From: CAINVV01 sp031432175
GTDB taxonomy: Bacteria > Bacteroidota > Bacteroidia > Bacteroidales > Prolixibacteraceae
Length of the DNA stretch: 64,000 bases
Assembly (NCBI GenBank): GCA_964358545.1
Contig: CAYHQN010000006.1
Coordinates: 6,278-70,277, forward strand
Direction of reading: 5' to 3'
Below the pieces are notes generated by a model, which saw nothing but the letters and a program-made list of their open reading frames with translations, had not been told where the DNA came from and did not search any database. Both the position numbers and the translations under genes were made by a program. Shown piece after piece: positions 49,884 to 58,611 of the stretch (position 1 is the first letter of the stretch; every line of letters begins with the position of its first letter).

Positions 49884-50516
49884 CTACTTTTTAGCTTCTT
49901 CTACTACTTCAACTTTTTGAAGGCTGGTAATCAGGCTGAACCTGTTAAGATTTTTATCCTGAAAAATATCCAGCACTTTTTTCACAAGCGGATATTCCAC
50001 ATCGTTGTCCCCTTTTATCACGGCCTGAGCCGAAGGGTTAACCTTACGGGAGAAAAGTATCCATAAACCCAGCTGGTTATCAGTTGAATCAATGGGGATT
50101 CCTTTTTCGAACTTGGCTTTTTCGTTGTCTTTGGCAGCAAGGTAGGCCTTAAACTCCTTTATATTTACTCCAAAGGGGACACTGTTCTTTTCGAAATAGC
50201 GCAGTTCTTGCGGGGTGAATACGATGTTGTATCTCGCTCCCATCTCTTCAAGGATTTTGGGCCTGAAATGCAAGATGGTATCCGGCCCGTTGTCTACATT
50301 GAAAAACACCCTGTTGTCCTTGGCTATTGTTATAGTCATAATATTCTTATCGGGAGAGGGTTTTTCAGATATAGAAAACGGGGTATCGACAGGAGCCGGT
50401 TCTGATGGCCTCATGGTAGCTGTCAACATAAAGAATGTCAGCAGCAACGAGAAGAGGTCCACCATCGGCGTCATGTCAACATGGGGCGTTTTATGTGGTA
50501 TTTTAATCTTTGGCAT
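49884..50516 (-). CDS. ExbD/TolR-family biopolymer transport protein (first copy)
   Basis: A 210-residue ExbD with the helix DMTPMVDLFSLLLTFFML at about 14-31 and a larger periplasmic domain (residues 50-190) with the segment QAVIKGDNDVEYPLVKKVLDIF, as in ExbD proteins. It lies 48 nt downstream of the ExbB gene and 4 nt before the second ExbD. Confidence 0.93.
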   Translation of the reverse strand: MPKIKIPHKTPHVDMTPMVDLFSLLLTFFMLTATMRPSEPAPVDTPFSISEKPSPDKNIMTITIAKDNRVFFNVDNGPDTILHFRPKILEEMGARYNIVFTPQELRYFEKNSVPFGVNIKEFKAYLAAKDNEKAKFEKGIPIDSTDNQLGLWILFSRKVNPSAQAVIKGDNDVEYPLVKKVLDIFQDKNLNRFSLITSLQKVEVVEEAKK

Positions 50517-50564
50517 GCGATAATTTTAAATTTTTTATAAACCAAAAGAATTAAACCCAGACTA

Positions 50565-51383
50565 TTATTTTCTGATACGGGCAGTGAATGTCTGAGTTAG
50601 GCTGAAGCCTGCCTCATCAATCTTGTAGGTGAAACCGTCAATTTTTGATGAGAAATAGTTGTAGGCAATGATGGCCAATGTTGAGCCTGTAATACCGAAT
50701 GCTGTATTGATCAAAGCCTCAGAGATACCGGTTGCCAACTGAAGTGCATCAGGGGATCCACCAGCTTGGGAAAGGGCAGCGAAAGCACGGATCATACCAA
50801 TTACCGTTCCGATCAAACCGATCAAAACGGAGATCGAAGCAAGGGTTGAAAGAATAACCATGTTTTTGGAGAGCATAGGCAATTCCAATGCAGAAGCCTC
50901 TTCCAAAGCCTGTTTCATGGAGGTGATTTTTTGGTCTTTTTCCAATGTTGTGTCTTTTTCGAGGTCTCTGTAGCGCATCAAACCTGCTTTAACAACGTTT
51001 GCCAATGAACCTTTTTGGTTGTCGCATGCTACGATAGCTTCTTCAACTTTATCTTTGGAAGTTAAACTCTGTATGTCAGCAACAAATGCATCCAAATTGC
51101 TTTTACCCTTTACTTTTGCCAAAGTAATAGCCCTTTCGATGATGAAAATAAAAAGGGTTAGAATACATGTCATCAGGATAGGAACAATTGGACCTCCTTT
51201 ATAAAGCATACCCATGTAATTACCTGGAAGTGGAGACCCTTTTGGATTATTTCCTTCAAAGTTTACAGGATCGCCCATGAAACTTGAATATAGGTAGTAC
51301 GCTACCAAAAATGCAATAAGAATTGCACCTGTTGCAAAAAATGACTCGAACATTTTTTTGAATGAACCTGAATTTTTACTCAT
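50565..51383 (-). CDS. ExbB/TolQ-type proton channel protein
   Basis: A 272-residue MotA/TolQ/ExbB-family protein. Four hydrophobic segments: about 14-32, 62-82, and the conserved pair at about 175-200 and 218-240 (LSTLASISVLIGLIGTVIGMIRAF, then GISEALINTAFGITGSTLAIIAYNYF). The last pair forms the proton path with the ExbD Asp. The N-terminal extra helix is common in Bacteroidota. First gene of the exbB-exbD-exbD-tonB unit; the TPR gene upstream ends 73 nt away. Confidence 0.94.
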   Translation of the reverse strand: MSKNSGSFKKMFESFFATGAILIAFLVAYYLYSSFMGDPVNFEGNNPKGSPLPGNYMGMLYKGGPIVPILMTCILTLFIFIIERAITLAKVKGKSNLDAFVADIQSLTSKDKVEEAIVACDNQKGSLANVVKAGLMRYRDLEKDTTLEKDQKITSMKQALEEASALELPMLSKNMVILSTLASISVLIGLIGTVIGMIRAFAALSQAGGSPDALQLATGISEALINTAFGITGSTLAIIAYNYFSSKIDGFTYKIDEAGFSLTQTFTARIRK

Positions 51384-51456
51384 CTTTTTAATTGTTTTCG
51401 TGGTTAAATAAAACTTTTGTGAATCTCTATTTTTGTTTTGTTGATTCCTTGGTTGA

Positions 51457-53652
51457 TTATTTGCCTAAAGTGACATTGTAAACCCTACTTTTGGTTATCG
51501 GGATTTCAATGGATTTGAATCCCTCGGCACTAATGACAAGGATAGTAGAAGCTTCAGGCATTGTAAATTTGTATTCCCCTTTTCCATTAGTCCATTGTTC
51601 TGCGGCAGTATCTTTCACGCTGACAGAGGCTCCGGCAATGGGATTCCCCGATTTGTCCTTGATAACTCCGGAGATTTCGTTGGGGTTTGCCTTTGGCTTG
51701 GCGCTTGACTGAAGTGCAATGATGTATTGGATGGAGGATTTAGCTGTAGCATTTGCAGGATCCAAACCAAGGATCTCTTTGTAATACTCTGTTGCCTTAC
51801 CGTATTCACCCATTTGCATGTAAAGCGTGGCCATCGAAGTGTATGCTTGCATCATCATGTCTTTGTTCTTGGGATCAAGATTTGCCATTCGATTGTAATA
51901 GGCTCTTGCCAAATCGTAACTTTTGGATTGCAATGCATTGTATCCGAGGTAACGAAGCGCATCAAAGATTTCGGTAGCATATTTGACAGAGTCAGAAGAA
52001 GCCTTTTCGATCAGCGCTGTAAATTTCTGTTTACCGATACCCAGTTTGGAATCTGGATCTTTGGCCGAAGCATTTCTGGCACTCCAGAGGTAACCTTGAA
52101 TCTGATCAGGATATTTGGCAATCATCTGGTTTAATATTTCTTCTGCCTTGTCGAACTCTTTCCCCTGGTAGTAGGCTTTAGCGATTTGAAGGTAATTTTC
52201 ATCGCTGTCTTTGCCCTTAGAAAGCAGGCGCTTCCAGGTTTCAGCAGCCTCGTTGTAGTATCTGAGATTATAGTAAGAATATGCTTTTTCCTGAATCAGA
52301 CCGGCATCCTCACCCTCAAAAGTAATTGCTTTCTCATATGATTCAAAAGCTTTGGCAAGATCTTTCTCTATGGTATTTACATTATTTTGCAGATCGCTTA
52401 CTTTGGCAGCAAGAGGTGCCTCGTTAACTTTTTCTTTCTCCTTGGCGGCGCCTTTCAAAGACTCATTTTTTCCCCTGACTGCCGTCAGTTCAGCATTGGC
52501 TTTGTCCAGTTCAACCAGTAATTTAGGATAATTTTGATTCTTTTTTATCAGAATCCTCGCATAATAGATATAATCCTTTTTAATAATCAGGTCTGCATGA
52601 AGGGTTGAGAAAAGACGGTCCATGTAAATGAGGGCCTGAGGGTAGTTGCCTTGTTCGTAGCAGGAATAGCCGGCAATACGGTTCAGGTAAGTTCTTGATT
52701 GGTCAACTGCGAAAATATCCTCAACGTTTTTTATTACTTCTGCATAATTTTTCGAATAGAAAAGTGAGGTGACATAACGGATCTTTGCAGGTATATTCTG
52801 ATTGGTCAATTTTAGATACGTTTCATAATTTGCTTTGGATTCTTCCAATCTTGCAGCCATGGAGTAAAGCTGCCCAAGTTCACGGTAGGCAGGCGCGTAG
52901 TTTTTATCCAGGGCAATAGCTTGTTCGTAATAGGGGATGGCCGCACCAAAATTTTTACCTTTGAAATAGATGCTGCCGATCTTCATGTTGGCCATTGGTG
53001 ATTTTGGGTCGGTTTCCTGCGCTTTGTTGTAATTTCTGATTGCGAGGGAACCATTGTTTACCAGAAGGTATAGATCACCTGCGATGATATAGATCATTTC
53101 ATTTTTTTGGTCAATGGTCAGCGCTTCCCTGATATAGGGCATTGCCAGAGTTGTATCCACCTTGTCAAATACAATGTATGATTCAGCAAGTTTTGCCAGT
53201 GTACGTGCGTATTCTTGCGGATTAGGAATTTTTGATACCTTTTTGTATGGAAGCAAAAAGCTTTTTGCTTTCGCTCTCATTTGATCGGCAGTTTGCTGAT
53301 CACCCAGATAAGATGCAACTTTAGCAAGGCCAACATAATTCAGGGGGTCATTGGGCGCCAATGCAATACCTTTTTCAAATTGTTGTTTTGCTTCTGCAGC
53401 TACAACTTTCAACGAGTTGGAGATTGTATCGGACAGGAAGTTCAACATCGTATTCTCTCCAAGTCTATAATAAACTTGACTGGTGGGTGCACTTTTTGCC
53501 AAATTCTGTAAAATCTGATCTGCTTTGTCAAATTGTTCATTGTGCGTAGCAGTAATCGCTTCTTCCAATGTTTGGGCTTTCAATCCGGCTGCACTGAATA
53601 CCATCAACAGCATCAGGACAATTGAAATTTTTTTAATAAAATGAGTAATCAT
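51457..53652 (-). CDS. Large exported TPR protein with C-terminal carboxypeptidase-regulatory-like domain
   Basis: A 731-residue protein with a signal peptide (ends LKAQ). Residues about 30-640 contain more than ten tetratricopeptide repeats (for instance AIRNYNKAQETDPKSPMANMK, AIPYYEQAIALDKNYAPAY, ATEYYKEILGLDPANATAK) interrupted by a Lys/Glu-rich coiled-coil-like stretch near 365-430. The last 75 residues (ISGVIKDKSGNPIAGASVSV... to NVTLGK) form a CarboxypepD_reg-like beta-sandwich. It is upstream of the exbB-exbD-exbD-tonB genes on the same strand, a gene order I have often seen in this phylum, and may tie the Ton complex to the periplasm or outer membrane. Confidence 0.88.
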   Translation of the reverse strand: MITHFIKKISIVLMLLMVFSAAGLKAQTLEEAITATHNEQFDKADQILQNLAKSAPTSQVYYRLGENTMLNFLSDTISNSLKVVAAEAKQQFEKGIALAPNDPLNYVGLAKVASYLGDQQTADQMRAKAKSFLLPYKKVSKIPNPQEYARTLAKLAESYIVFDKVDTTLAMPYIREALTIDQKNEMIYIIAGDLYLLVNNGSLAIRNYNKAQETDPKSPMANMKIGSIYFKGKNFGAAIPYYEQAIALDKNYAPAYRELGQLYSMAARLEESKANYETYLKLTNQNIPAKIRYVTSLFYSKNYAEVIKNVEDIFAVDQSRTYLNRIAGYSCYEQGNYPQALIYMDRLFSTLHADLIIKKDYIYYARILIKKNQNYPKLLVELDKANAELTAVRGKNESLKGAAKEKEKVNEAPLAAKVSDLQNNVNTIEKDLAKAFESYEKAITFEGEDAGLIQEKAYSYYNLRYYNEAAETWKRLLSKGKDSDENYLQIAKAYYQGKEFDKAEEILNQMIAKYPDQIQGYLWSARNASAKDPDSKLGIGKQKFTALIEKASSDSVKYATEIFDALRYLGYNALQSKSYDLARAYYNRMANLDPKNKDMMMQAYTSMATLYMQMGEYGKATEYYKEILGLDPANATAKSSIQYIIALQSSAKPKANPNEISGVIKDKSGNPIAGASVSVKDTAAEQWTNGKGEYKFTMPEASTILVISAEGFKSIEIPITKSRVYNVTLGK

Positions 53653-53670
53653 TTTGGCGAAATATTAAAG

Positions 53671-54639
53671 TTACTTTTTAAACTGTATTATGCGAATGGG
53701 CATGGTCGCTGGAACAAGTCCTGATTTTAGAATAATTCTTTGTCCCTTTTCACCAGATACCCAGGAGATAAAACCTGTACCCAGTCCTTTGAAGGATTCT
53801 CTGGAGACCATGTAAATTTTTCTGGTAAAGGGATAACTTTTGTCGTAAATAGATCCCTGAACCGGAAGATAATAGGATCCAGGATTCAGAACAAAATCTG
53901 ATACCGCGGCAATCTTAATTTTATCTGTAAATGACCGGCTCACTGAATCTTCCCTGTCACAAATCCAGTTGACACTTACCATTCCTATCGCACTCTTATT
54001 CTTGGCTACATAATCGATCACCTGTTCGTTGCTTTTGACCGAATAGAAATTCGATGGCAACTGAGCGGGGAGATTAAATTTTTCCTTAAAATAACGAATG
54101 TTTGCCGATTTCTCATCGTCAAAAACAGCCACCATTTTACCCAATCTTGAGGTGGAATTTATCTCCTTCCAATCAGATATTTTGCCGGTAAAAATATCGT
54201 TGACATTTTGGTAGGTAAAGAGTGAATCCTTGTTTTCTTTGTTGAGAACCAATGCTATGGCATCATAGGCAACAGTAGTTGTCCTGACAATCGTTTGCAT
54301 ATTTAGCAGCACCTCTTTCTGCTGGGCTGAAGGTTCCCATGAAGTAACAACAACTTTCACTGAATCGTTGAGAAATGCGCGGATGAGATCTGTTTCAGAC
54401 ATGTAAACCGGTGTGACGTGAGCGTATTTGTAAGTTGCGGTGAAAGTGTAAATTTCAGCATCAACAATGGGCTGAAACGAGGCATCCGCTGCAATGCGAA
54501 TATTTCCCCTGGTAGGTGTCTCGGTCATTTCACCGGGTTTATTGCTACCACACTGAATAACAAGGACCAACATCAGCATAACAATACTGACTGCCAGACC
54601 AAGCGACATCAAATCCTTCTTAGTTGAAGCGTGTTTCAC
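53671..54639 (-). CDS. PstS-like substrate-binding lipoprotein
   Basis: A 322-residue periplasmic binding protein of the phosphate-binding (PBP-like) type. The frame starts with GTG at 54639; an ATG at 54609 is possible. The signal ends in a lipobox (LVIQC, Cys30). Later segments GNIRIAADASFQPIVDAEI, YDAIALVLNKEN, FTGKISDWKEIN and SAIGMVSVNW follow the PstS layout. There is no Pst permease nearby. Its position at the head of the TPR-exbB-exbD-exbD-tonB unit suggests a role in the Ton system rather than simple phosphate uptake; the ligand is unknown. Confidence 0.88.
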   Translation of the reverse strand: MKHASTKKDLMSLGLAVSIVMLMLVLVIQCGSNKPGEMTETPTRGNIRIAADASFQPIVDAEIYTFTATYKYAHVTPVYMSETDLIRAFLNDSVKVVVTSWEPSAQQKEVLLNMQTIVRTTTVAYDAIALVLNKENKDSLFTYQNVNDIFTGKISDWKEINSTSRLGKMVAVFDDEKSANIRYFKEKFNLPAQLPSNFYSVKSNEQVIDYVAKNKSAIGMVSVNWICDREDSVSRSFTDKIKIAAVSDFVLNPGSYYLPVQGSIYDKSYPFTRKIYMVSRESFKGLGTGFISWVSGEKGQRIILKSGLVPATMPIRIIQFKK

Positions 54640-54841
54640 TAATTTTAGTTACAAGAGGTTAAAATTTCGATGCAATAATAATAAATCAAATTTGTTATAA
54701 GGCAATAAATTGCAAGATTCTTATATTTTTTTTTGGTGAACGCTTAAATTTCAAATGAGAACAGTAAAAAATACTTGTAAAATTTAGATTGAATTTAAAT
54801 AACCTCATTCATAAGATGTTCGCTATTTAAATTGGCTAAAA

Positions 54842-55069
54842 TTACTCCTCCTCCGAATCAAAAAAATTCTCTTTGATCTTAACGTAGGCGACGAAAATTC
54901 TGTATACTCCATACAGGAACAGGGGCAGCGCAAAAATCGCCCTCATGGCGACATCGATATGACTGAATAGTGGGGAGAAATAGAGTAAATAAGCGAATCC
55001 GAGATAAAAAAAGATCATCAGGGTACTTACTATAGCCATAACTTTATCGTAGAGTCTTCTGCTGTTCAT
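54842..55069 (-). CDS. Small two-span membrane protein
   Basis: A 75-residue protein with two hydrophobic helices (IVSTLMIFFYLGFAYLLYF at about 14-32 and VAMRAIFALPLFLYGVYRIF at about 40-59), a basic start (MNSRRLYDK) and an acidic end (FFDSEEE). A positively charged segment follows the second helix. No family with known function is recognised. It lies alone, upstream of the S9 peptidase stop and downstream of a roughly 200-nt AT-rich gap. Confidence 0.7.
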   Translation of the reverse strand: MNSRRLYDKVMAIVSTLMIFFYLGFAYLLYFSPLFSHIDVAMRAIFALPLFLYGVYRIFVAYVKIKENFFDSEEE

Positions 55070-55117
55070 TTTGGAAGATGTTTAAGGTTGTAAATATACA
55101 AAATTTGTTGAAAGCTT

Positions 55118-57214
55118 TTACTTCAGCCAACGGTTTAACCAGTCAAAGAAAACCCTTTGCCACAGGATACCATTCTGAGCCTGAAGGATCCAGTGATTTT
55201 CTTCAGGGAATAGCAAGAGCTCGGCAGGAATATTCTTAAGCCGGGCTGAATTGAAGGCTCCCATTCCCTGGGTGTAAGGAATCCTGTAATCCCTTTCGCC
55301 ATGAATAACGAGCATAGGAGTATCCCAGTTTTGAACAAGCTTGTGAGGAGAAAAATTCTTGTATGTATTTTGTGCCACTGCATTTTTTGCATCCCAGTAT
55401 GAGCCACCATTGTCCCAGTTGACAAACCACATCTCTTCGGTGGTAGAGTACAATGCTTCGAGGTTGAAGATACCGCTGTGGGAGATGAAAGCCTTAAACC
55501 TGCCTTTGTGTATTCCTGCGAGGTAGTAAATTGAATATCCACCATAACTTGCACCTACGGCCCCCAATTTGTTCTTGTCAACATAGGGTTCTGCCGCCAG
55601 GGTATCGATGGCAGTGAGGTAGTCTTTCATGTTTTGACCGCCATAATCACCTGAAATCTGTTCGTTCCATGCTTGTCCAAAGCCGGGAAGTCCGCGTCGG
55701 TTAGGGGCAATGATGATGTAGTTGTTTGCTGCCATCATCTGGAAATTCCAGCGATACGACCAAAACTGACTGACAGTACTTTGCGGTCCCCCTTCACAAA
55801 AAAGCAGGGCCGGATATTTCTTCTTCGGATCGAAATGTGGCGGATAGATCACCCATGCGCGCATTTTTTTCTTGTCGGTTGTGGTAATCCACCTGCTTTC
55901 AACTTTACCAATGCTCAATTGATCCAGAATTCCTTTGTTGACAGAAGTAAGCGGTTTGTCCGATCCGGTTTTTGGGTTGACCAGATAGAGTTCAGCTGGC
56001 TGGGACATAGAAACTTTGGATGCCACGAGATTTTCCCCTGCAAGGGCAACACTCTGATAATTGTGGATCCCATCCGTAACCCTGGAGATTTTTTTCGTGG
56101 CAAGATCCAATTTAAAGATCTCATCGGTTGCATGGATGTCGGATAGAAACCAAATTGTCTTGCTATCGCCCGACCATACCAGATTTTGGACATTTTGGTC
56201 GAAGCCGGCAGAAAAATCTTCTTTCTTCCCGGTTGCTAGATCAGCAACGTAAAGTCTCACCTTGTCAGCTTCGTAGCCATCTCTTGCCATGCTTTCCCAG
56301 GCAATTTTTTTACCGTCAGGAGAGAAAGCCGGATTCTGATCGTATCCCATCATTCCTTCCGTCAGGTTACTGGTAGTACCTTTCTCAAGATTGTAAATGT
56401 ATATGTCTGAATTGGTTGATATGGCATATTCTTTCCCGGATTTTTTCTTGCATGTATAAGCGATCATCTTACTGTCGGCACTCCAGGCGATCTGTTCACT
56501 CCCTCCGTAGGGTTTAAGCGGAGAGTCATATTTTTCTCCTTTTTGAAGGTCAACGTGGTTGGTCAAACCGGTTTCCGAATAGGCAGCAACAAAAATGTGC
56601 TGGTAGGTGCCGTCGCTCCAGGTATCCCAATGGCGGTACATGATGTCGTCGTACAAACGGGCATTGGCAAGTGGCAGGTCGGGGTATTTATCGTGCACAT
56701 CCTGGTCCAGTTTCACAGTTCCTATGTAGAAAATATGCTTCATATCAGGGGCATATTTAAAGCCGGAAATACCATCTTTTACCTTCGAAATTTGTGTCGG
56801 AGCCGTTCCGTCAGGATTTATCTCCCAAAGCTGTGGTTCACCGGAGGAGGTTGAAATGTATCCAATCTTTTTGCCATCCGGTCTCCATGCCGCTTCTGAC
56901 TCTTTTTCAGGGGTATCGGTAATCCTTTTGCCGGGTCCGCCATCAACTGAAACCAGGTAAAGGTCCCGGTAAGGTTTGTTTTCAGGAATGTTGAACCAGG
57001 TCACATCGTACAATACCGTCTTTCCATCCGGGGAAACCTGTGATGAACCTACACGCCCAAATGACCAGAGTACCTCCGGGGTCATCAGGTCAGAACTTAG
57101 CTTTGGCGTTTCAGGGACATAGTTTTTTTTGACGGGCTGATTATTTGCGGGCAGACCAGCAATCCCCTCCCATATTGTGGATAAAAGTACCAGAGCGGTA
57201 AAGAATGTCTTCAT
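55118..57214 (-). CDS. Exported S9-family peptidase (DPP/prolyl-oligopeptidase type)
   Basis: A 698-residue serine peptidase with a signal peptide of about 20 residues. Residues about 45-420 contain a beta-propeller with Tol/WD-type blades (for example SVDGGPGKRITDTPEKESEAAWRPDGKKIGY and AFSPDGKKIAWES). The C-terminal alpha/beta-hydrolase has the nucleophile Ser556 in GASYGGY, an acid residue in VIHGERDYRIPYTQ and His in EENHWIL near 670. It resembles acyl-aminoacyl peptidase / DPP5-like enzymes that trim dipeptides in the periplasm. An exact Bacteroidota promoter is directly upstream. Substrate preference is not determined by sequence. Confidence 0.9.
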   Translation of the reverse strand: MKTFFTALVLLSTIWEGIAGLPANNQPVKKNYVPETPKLSSDLMTPEVLWSFGRVGSSQVSPDGKTVLYDVTWFNIPENKPYRDLYLVSVDGGPGKRITDTPEKESEAAWRPDGKKIGYISTSSGEPQLWEINPDGTAPTQISKVKDGISGFKYAPDMKHIFYIGTVKLDQDVHDKYPDLPLANARLYDDIMYRHWDTWSDGTYQHIFVAAYSETGLTNHVDLQKGEKYDSPLKPYGGSEQIAWSADSKMIAYTCKKKSGKEYAISTNSDIYIYNLEKGTTSNLTEGMMGYDQNPAFSPDGKKIAWESMARDGYEADKVRLYVADLATGKKEDFSAGFDQNVQNLVWSGDSKTIWFLSDIHATDEIFKLDLATKKISRVTDGIHNYQSVALAGENLVASKVSMSQPAELYLVNPKTGSDKPLTSVNKGILDQLSIGKVESRWITTTDKKKMRAWVIYPPHFDPKKKYPALLFCEGGPQSTVSQFWSYRWNFQMMAANNYIIIAPNRRGLPGFGQAWNEQISGDYGGQNMKDYLTAIDTLAAEPYVDKNKLGAVGASYGGYSIYYLAGIHKGRFKAFISHSGIFNLEALYSTTEEMWFVNWDNGGSYWDAKNAVAQNTYKNFSPHKLVQNWDTPMLVIHGERDYRIPYTQGMGAFNSARLKNIPAELLLFPEENHWILQAQNGILWQRVFFDWLNRWLK

Positions 57215-57230
57215 TGGCTTCTATTTTTTG

Positions 57231-57260
57231 CAAAAGTAGCATCATTTGAGCGGAAGGCAA
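57231..57260 (-). promoter_or_regulatory. Promoter of the S9 peptidase gene
   Basis: On the minus strand TTG (57260-57258), 19 nt, then TACTTTTG (57238-57231), an exact TTG-N19-TAnnTTTG match. The leader would be only about 10 nt. Confidence 0.6.
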
Positions 57261-57370
57261 TGATTATTATCAATAATAGATTATGTGTGGTATCTCATTC
57301 ATTTTCCCTTCGTAATCGGTAAAACGGATTTTGAAAAGCGTATTGTGCTGACCCGCAATTTTATAATAAT

Positions 57371-57597
57371 TCAGTTTGAAACTGACGTAACCTGATGCAG
57401 CATAGCTCTATCATGGCCGATGCTGTCGCTGATAGCTGTCGAAAGCGGCAGGATGTTTTTGTAAAGGATGTTCTGAACATAGTTGATTTTGCCATAGATT
57501 GTCTTTGACAAATCTGTATTGACAACATCCTGGTAAGGAGCAAAAATATTGGTATCTTCGTTAAACAATTTCAGCTTTCCTGAATCTGAATAATTTT
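57371..57597 (-). other. Start-less open frame in a 340-nt gap
   Basis: Between the S9 promoter and the methyltransferase gene, the minus strand is open for about 74 codons after a TAA. The only initiator-like codon is a TTG at 57568, giving 65 residues (FNEDTNIFAPYQDVV... SIGHDRAML). The composition looks protein-like, but there is no ATG and no ribosome-binding site, so it may be a gene remnant. No other feature is evident in the gap. Confidence 0.25.
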
Positions 57598-57599
57598 AA

Positions 57600-58310
57600 A
57601 TGAATCGTGCATTTTTAGAAACAATATTTCTTTGCGGAGTGGCAATGCTGGCACTTTTGGAGCTTTATTACCTTCAGAATTTTGAGGTGGACCGGAGAAT
57701 TCTAATCGAACAGAAAAAAAAGCGCACCTTTCTATTCCTTCTGATCGCAGGGATTCAAGTCATCCCATTCATTTATATATTTTCTGTCGACTTCGGACCA
57801 ACCGATTATCACTTATGGAAATGGCTGAGTTTTCCTGTAACGCTTTGCTTCGCATTTTGTGTTTGGCTGTTTATCAAAGCATTATCCGACCTTGGAAAAT
57901 GGTGGACTCCCGGACAAGAGCTTAAAGAGGATTTGGAGTTGGTCAAGACCGGGGCCTACCACTACGTGCGACATCCGATGTACCTTGCCCTTTTGGGGAT
58001 TGCAGTTTGCCAGGTATTTATGATTCAAAACTGGATTGCCGGTCCGGTATCCCTGTTGCTGGTAACCCCGTTTGTCATTTATCAGATTGGAAGGGAAGAA
58101 CGCCTGCTTACCAAATATTTTGGTGACGATTACAGGGAGTATATAAGAAAAACAGGAATGCTTTGGCCAAAGGAGGAAAAGATGCCTTTGTTCAAAAAGA
58201 TCCTTCGGGAGCTGATAAAGAATACAAAGATATTACTGGGGATTTTGTGGAAACTGATCGTTAAACTCTACCAAAAGAGAGCTTCCCGATCAATGAATAG
58301 AAGCCTTTAA
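57600..58310 (+). CDS. ICMT-like membrane methyltransferase
   Basis: A 236-residue integral membrane protein with four or five hydrophobic segments. Its C-terminal half carries the isoprenylcysteine-carboxyl-methyltransferase (ICMT/PEMT) pattern: LVKTGAYHYVRHPMYLALLG (about 117-136), then REERLLTKYFGDDYREYIRKTGMLWP (about 167-192), which bind S-adenosylmethionine and the membrane substrate. In bacteria such proteins methylate lipids or other carboxylates and the substrate is usually unknown. The last 7 codons overlap the convergent clpS gene. Confidence 0.85.
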   Translation: MNRAFLETIFLCGVAMLALLELYYLQNFEVDRRILIEQKKKRTFLFLLIAGIQVIPFIYIFSVDFGPTDYHLWKWLSFPVTLCFAFCVWLFIKALSDLGKWWTPGQELKEDLELVKTGAYHYVRHPMYLALLGIAVCQVFMIQNWIAGPVSLLLVTPFVIYQIGREERLLTKYFGDDYREYIRKTGMLWPKEEKMPLFKKILRELIKNTKILLGILWKLIVKLYQKRASRSMNRSL

Positions 58311-58565
58311 ATCTTTGGCTGACAGGGCTCTGCGCATTGGAAGTAAATCTTTTTTAGAGCCGCGTTTTACTTCGCATTTTTGTTTGTAATGCACCAGGTA
58401 AGTGCATTGAATGGCCTGAACCCGTTCCATGTTGCAAACCTCTATAAGGGCATCTATCACATAATTAAAGGTGTGATAGTCGTCATTGTAGAGTACCAGT
58501 GAGTTACCGTTTTCCAAACCATCGGAACTCTTGTTTTTATGCCGGACAGACTTGTCAGTATCCAT
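58290..58565 (-). CDS. clpS: ATP-dependent Clp protease adaptor ClpS
   Basis: A 91-residue adaptor that delivers N-degron proteins to ClpAP-type proteases. The core features LVLYNDDYHTFNYVIDAL (about 27-44), AIQCTYLVHYKQKCEVKRGSK and a final alpha-helix are present; the N-terminal 20 residues are the usual flexible extension. It overlaps the convergent methyltransferase gene by 21 nt and lies 46 nt beyond the stop of the double-SPOR gene. The ClpA partner is not in the window. Confidence 0.92.
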   Translation of the reverse strand: MDTDKSVRHKNKSSDGLENGNSLVLYNDDYHTFNYVIDALIEVCNMERVQAIQCTYLVHYKQKCEVKRGSKKDLLPMRRALSAKDLKASIH

Positions 58566-58611
58566 ACTTCAAAACGAATTATTGTTGTGCCGATTTGCAA
58601 ATAAAACAAAA

